From Lathyrus oleraceus (lineage: Eukaryota; Streptophyta; Magnoliopsida; Fabales; Fabaceae), in assembly GCF_024323335.1 (NCBI RefSeq), contig NC_066580.1, forward strand, positions 443,587,851 to 443,651,850: a stretch of 64,000 nt of DNA. The letters are read 5' to 3'. Below the pieces are notes generated by a model. It saw only the letters and a program-made list of their open reading frames with translations, made no database searches and was not told the DNA's origin. Both the position numbers and the translations under genes were made by a program. Positions 12,601 through 22,724 of this stretch are shown here, one piece after another (positions within the stretch are counted from its first letter, which is position 1; every line of letters starts with the position of its first letter).

Positions 12601-14455
12601 TCAACGCCTTTCCAGCCAATTGCACTGCTCGCGTGGCAGATGATCGGACCAATGCATGAAGTGCTTTGCGAAAAACACATGCAGGTCGCGGATGAAGGCC
12701 AACAGCAGATTAAAACAGGAATTTCAAAGAAAATTTTCCAGCGTTCCACATGTTCATCATGCCAATACCAGTTCAAGAACTTTTCTCTCCGATTTCAAAA
12801 ACAATCACACCGTCGCGTTCGTCTTCCAGCATATATTCACAATCCAACAACGATTCATCAAGAAAACAAAAGGTATATGCAAATCGAAGGAAAAACACAT
12901 TAACATCAAAACTTTAAATGCTTGTAACTAACTCGATTTGGCACGAAAATCAACGGTTCAAAGCTCGTTTAACTCAGCGTTCAAAGATCTACAAGTAACA
13001 CTCAACAAATTCATGAATCGAGATGGTCGAAATCTGACCTTTATGAAGAACAACAGTTGAATTCACGGTTATTTATCCTTGTTTTGTGCAAACAGAAATT
13101 CTACCATGCTCCAGGAGGTGAATGGAAGTAGGTTGGATGTTCAATTGCTTCAAATCCAGCTCAAAAATCCAACTGCCATGGAAGGGGTTCAATGGAACAG
13201 TGCTATGAAACAGCTCTACAGTTGTGATTCAAGGCTTGCAAAAGCTTCAAAAAGGTTTGTAGGTGATGGCACAATGGAAAAGAGCAAGAGTCCTCTGAAG
13301 ATTTTCAGAAAAATTCCAAGTGAAGAATTGAGTGTTCTTGAGAGAAAATGAAGTTTTGATCTGATTTGGTGAATAGTGGCTAGGGTTTTCAGTCTGAAAT
13401 AATCAATATATACTCTGTTTAACATTGCTTAAGTGTGGTTAGTGAAAATGGTAATTGGTTTTAGCTTAAATGAAGTGTTTTGCCAATTTGCTAAAAACCA
13501 CCCAAAAATGCATGGGGTGCATGCTAATGCACGAAAATGGGCTTTAAACAACCTCCAAATGTGATTTCTGAACAATTGCAAATGGTAAAAAGCATTGGAA
13601 ATGTTTAATTTGAAAGCTCATTTTTCCACCTCTCTCTTTTTTAATTCATGCCACTTGAAAAAGGCCATTTTGCTTGGATGATTTTTGGTAAATTGTGATG
13701 AAGGATTTGGATAGAGCATATCAAATGTGACTTGTAGCAAAAAACCTCACCCAATTTGGCCAAATGGTTTGGAAGATATGCCACTTTGAAGTTCAAAAAA
13801 TCTTGAGAATGATTTGATCATAACTTGCCAACCATAAATGAGAAATGAGTGTTCTTGGACTTCTTGGAAAGGTGAGAGCAAGATCTTCAACTTTCATGTT
13901 GGACAAAATTTCATTTGAAGCTTGTATAATGATGTAAATTTGAGGAGAAAAACTTTCTATTTTTGGCAGTTTCCAATTACAGGTCACCTGCCATTTTAGG
14001 AAACTTTTTGTCTGACTTTATTTTCTCCAATCTTGATCTTTGAAATGTCAAATGAGACTTGTATGGACATGAATGAACCCTTTCAAACCATCTCCCACCT
14101 TGAAATCCATAAAATCAGGCACAGTTGACCATAGTTGACCATAGTTGACTTTCTAGGGTTTCTGGTGAATTGAACCATGACTGATTACTTCTGATCACCC
14201 AATCCTTAACCAAGACACTTCAAAAGGACCCCTAGGTCATGTGAACATGTTGGACCAACCCTAGGGCCTTGTCTCAATGGAAATTGCACTTGCTTGCTTG
14301 ACTGACTGATCTCCTGACCAGTTTGACCTAATTTGTCAGTTGAACTTGCACTTGGGCCAATGGACAATGCAATGCTATGCAGTGGACTATGTTAATGTTA
14401 TGACCTAATATGAAAATGTATGTACAAAAGGTAGGTGCAAATTTGAGGTGCTACA
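9674..14455 (-). repeat. TE-E 3' LTR (left copy)
   Basis: 4782 bp. In sense it reads TGTAGCACCTCAAATTTGC...CGCGTAATGCGACA. It is near-identical to 22725-27505. The matching short open frames seen in both copies reflect this identity and are not taken as genes. Confidence 0.95.
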
Positions 14456-14467
14456 GCTGCCCCTATT
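14456..14467 (-). promoter_or_regulatory. TE-E polypurine tract
   Basis: Minus-strand AATAGGGGCAGC abuts the LTR start TGTAGC. The same AGGGGCAGC core precedes TE-D's 3' LTR, linking the two families. Confidence 0.8.
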
Positions 14468-14699
14468 CAATCAGCTGGGAACCTGAACGGATGAGAGCAA
14501 CGACTGTCAGACTTTCAAGGTACTCAGGGATTGAATACCAAAGAACCGTAAAAATTTGCACAATACAGGGATCCACCAATGGAAACGTCCACTGGGGTTT
14601 GATATTTATTACTGGGTATTTTTGGTTTTTTTTTCAAAGGATACGGCCACATCCAGACATCACAACGACGATGAATGGGAAAAGAAATCACAACTAGAT

Positions 14700-15480
14700 G
14701 CCAACGGACAACTAGGAAAAACTCAGCGTTTATTGGAACCAACGGAGAGGTAACCAGACATGAATGACTGGAAGAGATACAACCATACGTCAACAGACGA
14801 AATGGGAAAAACTCAACGTTTACCAAGACCAACGGAGAGGTAACTCAACTGGGGACGACCAGGAAAAACTCGACGTTTACCAAGACCAACGGAGAGGTAA
14901 CCAACTGGGGACGACCAGGAAAAACTCGACGTTTACCAAGACCAATGGAGAGGTAACCAACTGGGGACGACCAGGAAGGGATACAACCATAAGTCAGCGG
15001 ACGACATGGGAAAAACTCAACGTTTACCGAAACCAACGGAGAGGTAACCAACTGGGGGAAAAACTAATCACAACCAAACGTCAACGGACGATTGGGAAAA
15101 ACTCGACGTTTATCGACACCAACAGAGAGGAGGAAACTCTTCTGGGGAGAGCGAACACAACCGAATCATCAACGGATGATCGGGAAAAACTCGACGTTTA
15201 TCGACACCAACGGAGAGGAGAAATCTTCACTAGGGAAGGGAGGACGACGTTACGAACATCGAAAGATGATGTTTACCGACATCAAAAGAAGACCAGACAC
15301 TTACGCATGACTGGGAAAGCATCGAAAGATGGTGTTTACCAACACCACAGAAGATCAGACACTTACGCATGACTGGGAAATCACCGAAAGATGGTGTTTA
15401 CCGACACCAAAGAAAAACAGACACTTACGCATGACTGGGAAATCACCGAAAGATGGTGTTTACCGACACCAAAGAAACAA
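14700..15480 (-). repeat. TE-E 3' region: 56-62 bp tandem arrays
   Basis: On the plus strand, units with AACTCGACGTTTACCAAGACC / GGAGAGGTAACC / GGGGACGACC repeat every 56-57 bp (about 14800-15060). They pass into related copies and then into 62-bp units with GAAAGATGGTGTTTACCGAC and CATGACTGGGAAA (15306, 15368, 15430). Frames through the array (e.g. 14764-15372) are repeat read-through. Confidence 0.85.
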
Positions 15481-15539
15481 CACACGCGGGTGCTGACGGG
15501 ATACTGACATCCACAAGATGACAGGGCAAGGCTTGACAC

Positions 15540-16860
15540 CTGCGGGGGGTCTCACTGGGGAGAAATAAACTTTCCTTTCACCAACGGATGAGGAAATAAA
15601 CCTCTGTGGGGATTGTCACCACCAAATGTTGACTGGAGCAACTGTAGCAAACGTGCCGTACAGGTTGAACAAAGATCCGCTTCTGCCGGGGATACGGTCT
15701 GATGGGTTTCGAACACATGAATGCATATGTTTGAATTTTTCTATGGCGTAATGCTCCATTTATGAATGGAAATGCTACGCATTTTGAGGATGAAATGATC
15801 ACTATATGCAAAATGCGACATGAACCCTGGCTGGGGAGCCAAAACGATCAGATACTCCAACTCTGCAGGGGGACTCTGCTTGAGGAATACTCTGCAGGGA
15901 GAGCCTTATCGGGGAATGCTCTGAGGAGAAAGCACCGACTTCTCACTCATGCTGGAGAAACAACACTGTTGCCGGGGAAGGGGTAGACTCCACTGGGGAA
16001 CATCCTTCACAGGACCCAATCCACTAGGGGACTCCGCTTGGGAAGCAAACAAATACTCCGCTGGGGAAGCAAACAAATACTCCGCTGGGGAAGTAAACCA
16101 GGCAACTCTTTGGGGATAATACTCGCTGAGGAGTAACAAGACAACCTTACTGGGGAATGATAAAGCAACTTCACTGGGGAAGACTCAACCAAACCTCAGG
16201 TAAGACAAACTCTGCTTTGGGGAATACTGCCACTCCACTGGGGACGACCCGCACAATCTACAAGTAGGATAGACCCAACTGAAGACGCAAATACTGATCT
16301 GCCACGGGAACTCGTCCAATCCCTAAGTAAGATGGACACTGCTGGAGAAATATTTCATTGAAACCCGCTCCACTCGGGGAACTTGCTGAGGAAAATCCAC
16401 ACCCTTCTGCTGAGGGGAACAACTCTGGTGGGGATGATAACACATCATATCATACTGGAGATGAACCTCCACAACCCTGCTGGGGAGGAGCGCTCACGGC
16501 CATGCTCGGGATAACAACGTCACAATCCCGACTGCTGGGGAACAACATTCCATTGACAAACTCCGCTGGGGAAATCCTCCTGGGGAAACATCTGCCAGGC
16601 ACTCAACGGGGAATCTCAACTGGGGAAATCTTCAAGCACAAGCCTGCTGGGGATAGGCAATCCTTAAATCTGCTGAGGAATAGAGGGTACCATCCACAGA
16701 CACCTCTGCAGGGGAACATAGCTCTGACAGCTCTCAAACTGGTTTGGGCTGGGGAAACACCCTCCTCCCTGGGAAACATTCTGCCCCTGACACTCCCACT
16801 GGGGATGTGACAACCTTCAGGCTCGCTGAAGAGACACCGACCTCGAATCTGTCGGGGAGA
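15540..16860 (-). repeat. TE-E 3' region: ~30 dispersed CTGCTGGGGAA-type motifs
   Basis: Plus-strand motifs of the form ACTC(C/T)GCTGGGGAA recur roughly every 20-60 bp, sometimes in a strict 24-bp rhythm (16055 and 16079). They match the core of the element family's primer binding site in the opposite orientation. On TE-E's own sense strand they therefore read TTCCCCAGC(A/G)GAGT, complementary to its PBS. No gene is credible here. Confidence 0.8.
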
Positions 16861-17766
16861 TACGGCTTATTTGACATGGGATGCCGGTCGACTCGTTGAA
16901 CACTGGTATTCATCGTCCACTCACAGTGTCGACTTTCCACTTTTGATAGTCTCCCAGACTCATCTGGACTTTTCTGCTCCATCATTTTGCATTCCCAACT
17001 CATCCGTACTCCACGGAGATCAAACCCCTGGGGTTCATACATACTTTCCAATTATCAGACTTTGAAGAGTCTTCTTGATTAACTTTCCAGGATCGTCGTC
17101 GTAATCCTTCACCATCTTTTCACCGTTCATCTATCCTTGCCCCTGGTCGGGCTCTGCAGGGATTTCTTGTCAAAAGTTCACATTACCCTCGGCAAGTGAA
17201 TGAAGATATCTAACAGTACCCGCACAAGAGATCGTCAGATAAAAGCGTGCCCCAAGTATGCCCCTGGCGTTCCAATATTTCAACACCTAGGTCACTCAGA
17301 CTTCCGAATAAGATTTCCAGATTTCAACCTCATAAGCATGCATCGGAAGGGACTTCTATGTTTCAAAATGCAACTATTCTTATCAAAACGAATGGATGTT
17401 TTCGTAATCAAAGCGGTAATGAAAACAAAAATAAAACTATTTGACTGAACACGCATTTTATTGACTGAAAAAGAAGAGTGGCTCGAAACCGAGCAACACA
17501 CAGGAAGCAAACCCTGGAAAGAGGTGATTGCATACAAAAAGGAAAAATTTATCCTAATGGCAATGTGAAACCGTGATCTCATCGGGTTCCAACTCGGTCA
17601 CACCTCATATGTCCTCAAGACTTTCCACACTTTCTGTTTGCTGAACAAGACGCTTCCGATCGATCTCCGTCGGAGATTATCCCCGCCATCATGAGCACAG
17701 ACGATCATGCCAGACGCAGTTGTTCGTTTCATTCCCTCTTTTGCCTGGACCGCCCCTTTCGGGTTT
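16861..17766 (-). other. TE-E sequence between pol and the repeats, no gene seen
   Basis: Non-repetitive DNA of the element's 3' region. Short open frames on both strands (e.g. 17200-17448, 17292-17582) have no recognisable motif. I see nothing else in it. Confidence 0.5.
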
Positions 17767-18440
17767 TCAGTCCACCGGGATACCCTTTTTTGCCCAAGTC
17801 GCCCTTGTGGGGTTTTCGACTTGTCGGGTGTGCCAATTCTTTTTCATTTTTATCCCTAACTTTTGCCCGAACCTTTCTCTTTTTTCTTTGGTTCGCCGGG
17901 ATGCCCACTTTTGCCTGGACTCTTTATTCTTTTTGTCCAGCGGGTCTCTTTTTTTCTTTTTTTCCACGAAGTATCTTCTAACTGCGTCCACATTCACAGG
18001 GGATGGAAAATCTTCCTCATTCGTGGTCATCAATCACAAGGTTCTGTCAGAGGAGACCTTTTCGACCACGAATGGACATTCATAACTATTTATCCATTTG
18101 CCCCATGATCGTTGAGGAGGAAGGATCCTTTTCAAAACCACATCTCTTCCATGCTACCCACGAGGTCGCACTTCTTGGTTAACAACACGCTTCATTTACT
18201 GGGTACAACTGCCCCATGACAAGTAACTGCCAGCCCTCTCCCTCAGTCAGGCTCCACGCGTCATACCGAGTCCTCATCCACTCGCCCTTTGCTAACTCCT
18301 CATCCATCCGGACTCTCCACAATGAGATCTAGCCTCCAGCAGGCAATATCACTTCCATCCCATACTGAATGAGGAAGGCGTTGCCCCAGTAGATGCACGT
18401 ACCGAAGTACGACACTCAGGATACCAACTTTGTACTTAGC
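17767..18440 (-). pseudogene. TE-E integrase C-terminal remnant
   Basis: On the minus strand a decayed block with RTSVRASTGATP is followed, after frame breaks, by NEEDFPSPVNVDAVRRYFVEK and a basic RRTKEKRERFGQKLGIK / HTRQVENP tail. The same order (STGATPFSLVYG, GEDFPPPVNAGIVKK, RRTKRVR, TRQVENL) occurs in TE-D at 46288-47166, which supports the assignment. The HHCC finger and the DDE catalytic core are not found between this block and RNase H, so integrase is largely deleted. Confidence 0.75.
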
Positions 18441-18513
18441 CACCACCATTGGTGCGTTCAAATGTTATCGGGTAAACACTAGCTTATTCACTTTAAACTC
18501 TCCCCATCAGACA

Positions 18514-18990
18514 TCAGAATCCGTTCGGATTCAGGGTCAGACCCCTCCTCCGGGATCGGTCACTCTCAATCTTTCGATTTGAGTACCTCGAGATGTCCTC
18601 ATCAGGGATCTCAGACTTCCTTGGTTGACAATCATCAGTGGGTTGTTGGGCGAGATAACCATACAATACCCTCCTCTTGATTGCTTTCTGGAAGGTACTT
18701 TGAACACCATGTCCCATCAACCTCCTTTGCCCTCTCGCAACTCGTCCGGTCAATACTAGCTTCTCAAGCGTATACCTGACCGGGTCCATCTTGGACACCC
18801 GCAAAATGGAATGAATCAGCATACACTGTCTCAGTCGGCGAGCAGCCTATGCCAAAGTACATCAAGTTTTTTCGAGCAGTGAGTGTATTGTTTCACAGTC
18901 GATAAACTTTTTGCTTAGGTAAATTGCATGCTCTTTTCGACAAGCCTTGTCATGCTGACCCACCACACACCTCGTAGACCCCTCGAGGGC
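18514..18990 (-). pseudogene. TE-E RNase H remnant
   Basis: Minus-strand fragments CRKEHAIYLSKKFIDCET and SKMDPVRYTLEKLVLTGRVA match the connection/RNase H segment of Ty3/gypsy pol, which degrades the RNA template after reverse transcription. Two in-frame stops interrupt the CET...AARRLRQ stretch. Similar sequence survives in TE-D near 46000-46150. Confidence 0.75.
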
Positions 18991-19189
18991 TGTCCAGTAC
19001 CAGATTTAACAGTTATTTCTTCCATGGAAGGTATCGGAATCAGAGGTTCCTGCCACTTATTATTTTTTCTTTCCAATGCCCCTTGGCAATCATTATTCCA
19101 CCTGACCGTTTGATCTCTTTTTCCTTTTCGTTTTCGGTTCAGGCCTCTCTTGTATTGCTCTTTTTTTTTTTTTTTTTTTTGCAGGATCG

Positions 19190-19835
19190 ACCTCGATTCC
19201 TCTTATCCGCTCACAATAAGCCTTTTACCGGACAGCACTCCATAAGTGCACTGATTCGAAATCAACAGTATGAGTTATCTCAACCGGTCAAACAACTTGC
19301 TCCGGTTTACCAGATGCCCCACTCCTGCTTGGGACTTTGTCATCAGGTCATCAACATGGCATTCGCTTTCACGATGAATCATATCATGAAACAAAGTCGC
19401 CCTAGACCTGTGATACTTGGCACCGGCCTTCTCGATACCGAACGACATCACCTTATAACCAGAAGGTGCCCCTTGTGTGATGGACATGGTTTACTTCATA
19501 TCATCTAGCAACAATTCAATCTGGTCTTGGCCGAGAAGCCATCCATGAAGATAAACACTGAGACCCGAGCTATATAATCAACCGATACCTCGTTATGACG
19601 TACCGGGAATTCATCTTTCAGATTAGCTCTGCTCGCATCTTGGTGGTCCGTACACATTCTCATCCTTCAGCACCGGTTTCCGCTTCACTGGAGGACAGTC
19701 TTCTCTCTATGGTAACTCGTGCCCCCACAACATTGGTATCCTACCTTGGTGTATCTAGATACAACAAGGCACACATATCAACCTGCTCTTTCAACAGGGC
19801 TACCATCCTGTTCTTGACTTGCCTCTGAAGCGGCC
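19190..19835 (-). pseudogene. TE-E reverse transcriptase remnant
   Basis: Recognisable RT blocks in several frames: a NLKDEFPV-like segment and MDGFS near 19600-19520, then GYKVMSFGIEKAGAKYHR, ATLFHDMIHR and HVDDLMTKSQ with NRSKLFDRLR (19275-19487). The catalytic box reads HVDD instead of the usual YVDD/YIDD, and upstream blocks are separated by stops and shifts. A 22-base T run lies at about 19160-19181. It cannot encode an active polymerase. Confidence 0.85.
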
Positions 19836-20177
19836 TCAATATTCGCTTTCTGACCTCGGCGGTGCTTGGAGCAACAATTCTGAACACTCCTCATGCGGTT
19901 GAATCACCTTCTCCTCTTGTTTCAACAACCTGGCTAATTCCAGCAGATCACAATCTTCTTCGCCTTCTTCTTTGGCATGATAGATCGGATTGTCGAAGTC
20001 ATACAGAGATGTAACCAAATTGTTATCGATGAGATCAGAAGGGTAATCACTTTTGAGGTTGGACCGAGACAAATTCAAAAGGAAATAGAACGAAAAACAT
20101 TGCCATTTATTTGTTTTTAAAACTGCAAAATTAAATGAAAAACAGGGAACACCGCTTTTAACTACAAAAACATCCAT
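19836..20177 (-). pseudogene. TE-E protease-RT linker remnant
   Basis: An open stretch with SLYDFDNPIYHAKEEGEEDC, LARLLKQEEK and VIQPHEE. TE-D has the counterpart YDFENPIYQAEDGSEEGC ... LARLLLQEEKTIQPKEE at about 45636-45760, so this is the conserved segment just upstream of RT. The first ~40 residues do not resemble TE-D and may be noise. Confidence 0.7.
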
Positions 20178-20295
20178 TTATTACTGATGCAAAATGTTGC
20201 AAAATGAAACACATGAGGTGGCCCTTACAATGGACCATTACGTTTCGGGCAAAACGTATGGCTTTCATGCAAGCAAAAATTGAAAAACAGAAATA

Positions 20296-21582
20296 CTACA
20301 CTTCAGGATGAGCGACAGTGATGCTTTTGGAGTCCTTCCAGTTTCCTGGTACGCACGACGTTATCCACAACTCGAGCTCGCGGTCACAGTCGATCTCTCC
20401 ACTCACTAAACAAGCGTGATCAGGATCCAGCATTCCTGCACTAACAAAGGGGTACGGTGGACGACATCCTCTGTTTGGTCTAGACGACTCTTGATCCGGC
20501 TGATAACCGACCCCAAACATGTCTGCTTTTACCACGATGTCAATGATCCTTCCCCAGCCTTGGGCCTCTTTGTTCTTCACCACTTCCAGAGCTTGTTTAT
20601 AAGAAGAAATGGACAGCTTCTTCTCTTTCTCAGCAACAAGGGCATTCTCCACCTGGACGATTTCGATTACTTGATTGGGTATTTCAAGTTCTTCACTGTC
20701 CATTTCTACTTCCTTCATCTTCTGGGTCGTGTCTCTCATCAATCCCTCTGTGGTGACGGCCACACAACAATTATCCACCACAGGGAAAGCTCCATCCTGC
20801 GTCAGAGGTTTCGAGACCACAGACATTGGAACCTTTAACTGATTCTCCTCAGCCACTTCCATTCCTCTCTTGTTCTTTTTCACCATCTTTACCTTTACAG
20901 GACCCTGCCTGGGTACGGGGTTGACATCCTCATTCATTATCTGGGCCAAGCTGATAGCCTTGGAGTCCACCATATCTTGGACGATATGCTTGAAAGCTCT
21001 ACAACCCTCAATGTTGTGTCCGGGTGCCCCAGAGTGAAACTCGCACTTGGCACTCTCATCATAATTTGCAGGCCTCCGCTGCTGTTCTATAGGAATCAAT
21101 ATCCTTGGCCGGACTAACCCCAAATCCCTCAGTCTCTTGAACAGAAGGGTATAAGTCACGGGTGGCTCCTCAAACTGACGATCCTCCTTCTTCTTCTTCA
21201 CCTGGCTCTTAGCTCTCGGTGCCTTCTGTTGAGGTGGCAGTTGTTGCTGTTGAGCAGGTGGATTACTGACAGGAGTAGTTACAGTGGCAGCATAAGGGTG
21301 ATAACGATCTTTACTACGTTCTTTCTTTGCTGGCACACCAACTGGCTCAACCTCCTTCTTGAGTGGACCACTGTCGGAGGGTTTCTTTGCTACAGTACAA
21401 GAAGGTTTGATCACTTCGGAGGACGGAGCCTTCCCCTGAACTTTCTCCACTATCAGCCACTTCTCAATCTTTTCCAATCTCTCAGACATGGCTTTCTGCC
21501 CCAAGGCAAGCCCTTGCACAACACTGAACAAGTCCCTCATCATCTCTTTCAACTCAAGGATGTCGGCATTGGGAAGATCCAT
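20296..21582 (-). CDS. TE-E intact gag/linker ORF lacking the capsid core (428 aa)
   Basis: ATG at 21580-21582, stop at 20296-20298, no interruption. Residues 1-50 form a likely coiled coil (LELKEMMRDLF, MSERLEKIEKWL), as at the N-terminus of TE-D gag. Residues ~50-135 are basic and Pro/Gln-rich. Residues ~140-165 contain TYTLLFKRLRDLGLVRPR. A zinc-knuckle variant CX2HX5HX4C lies at C180, H183, H189, C194. The C-terminal half ends with GYQPDQESSRPNRG and WKDSKSITVAHPEV, resembling the protease-RT linker of related elements. The capsid (Retrotrans_gag) domain and protease active site are absent, so two internal deletions seem to have been joined in frame. It could be a trans-acting or decoy gag, or chance survival. 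Confidence 0.8.
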   Translation of the reverse strand: MDLPNADILELKEMMRDLFSVVQGLALGQKAMSERLEKIEKWLIVEKVQGKAPSSEVIKPSCTVAKKPSDSGPLKKEVEPVGVPAKKERSKDRYHPYAATVTTPVSNPPAQQQQLPPQQKAPRAKSQVKKKKEDRQFEEPPVTYTLLFKRLRDLGLVRPRILIPIEQQRRPANYDESAKCEFHSGAPGHNIEGCRAFKHIVQDMVDSKAISLAQIMNEDVNPVPRQGPVKVKMVKKNKRGMEVAEENQLKVPMSVVSKPLTQDGAFPVVDNCCVAVTTEGLMRDTTQKMKEVEMDSEELEIPNQVIEIVQVENALVAEKEKKLSISSYKQALEVVKNKEAQGWGRIIDIVVKADMFGVGYQPDQESSRPNRGCRPPYPFVSAGMLDPDHACLVSGEIDCDRELELWITSCVPGNWKDSKSITVAHPEV

Positions 21583-22702
21583 CAGCTTGGATTTGCTGAC
21601 CCCAGCAAGTTATCTGAATAGACGAGCTATGCGCCCCGGTTGAACACTGAAACCTACAAAACAGCAAATGGGTTAGTATGACTCACACATGCGATGTCTG
21701 TCCGTACTAGGAATATTCTGTCCTTTGATTCCGGTTTCATCGAGACAGATAAAATTTTATCTACAACATTCTGACATCTGGATGTCTCTCAACCTGAGTC
21801 TCAATTAAAAATAATGGACCCTGAGTACGGACAGACATGAGTTGAATGCAGATGAATGCGAAATGATATGATGAAAATGCATGAATGCAGGCCACTGTGC
21901 CACCAAGTCATTTGAAGACCCAATATTTCTCTGAACCAGTCACATCTGTGGGACCAAGTCACCATAAATCCAACTTGGGGAGTTCCGAAATAAACGGAAC
22001 CGGAGATTACATCACTATCTTCACAGGAACATCCACTGAACGGATGACAATCAGATCCTCTGAACAGGTACTCTCAAATTCAACCCGGGGATCCGAAATA
22101 AACGGAACCCGCTGATACACCACGGACAGAACTCTGGCGTCCCAGAAATAAGTGTCCATAATTCATAGTCACCATCAGTACCACGAGTCACCAACAAGTC
22201 ATCAACAAATCAGCAACTGTACCTGTAATAATGATCAAACCCTTCCCCACTCACGGGTGTTGTCTAGGCCAGGGTAAAGTCGAGAGAAACGCAACATAAA
22301 TAACCTTTCGCAGAATATCATCATGTACACACCCGAAGTATGCAACGATAATATCCCACCAGGGTCTGAACTGCTCGTGATATCAATGTTCCGCTAGGTG
22401 GCGCAATACCACCCGCTTCCCATGAATCACTCTATTCCTAGGTTTCCTAGATTTCACTCATAGCCTGGGTACTGGGCCTTTTACCTCGAGTAATCCCACC
22501 CCAAACAGAGAGACACAGCACAACCAGCAGATGAATATGAACGAATCCAAACATTAATGCAAACAATAAATGCAAACGATAAATGCACATATATACAAAT
22601 GAATGCAATAAATAACAGCACAAAGCAACCAAAACCCTAACCTAGAGAGCGCTAGGAGAGACACGCTTAGGGAAGATGGACCAGCACAGGTCAACTTCTC
22701 TC
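21583..22702 (-). other. TE-E leader between PBS and ORF
   Basis: Untranslated leader of about 1.1 kb, with CCGAAATAAACGGAACC repeated near 21985 and 22090. Short frames on both strands carry no motif. Confidence 0.6.
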
Positions 22703-22722
22703 GTTCCCCAGCAGATTCGCCA
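22703..22722 (-). promoter_or_regulatory. TE-E primer binding site
   Basis: On the minus strand TGGCGAATCTGCTGGGGAAC, two bases inside the 5' LTR end. TE-D has TGGCGACTCTGCTGGGGAC at the same place, so both families use the same tRNA primer type; TE-E carries an A where TE-D has C at position 7. Confidence 0.88.
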
Positions 22723-22724
22723 GC

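Noticed and set aside
9830..14832. Several matching short open frames in 9830-14697 and 22875-26475
   Set aside because: They occur twice because they lie in the two near-identical TE-E LTRs. No motif, and identity alone is not evidence of coding.
14764..15372. 202-aa frame rich in TWEKLNVY / DQRRGN repeats
   Set aside because: It is read-through of 56-62 bp non-coding repeats on the strand opposite to TE-E sense; frames of neighbouring units shift.
17691..18108. Hydrophobic Phe-rich plus-strand frames that resemble membrane proteins
   Set aside because: They are antisense to the TE-E integrase tail, whose Lys-rich codons read as Phe/Leu on the other strand.
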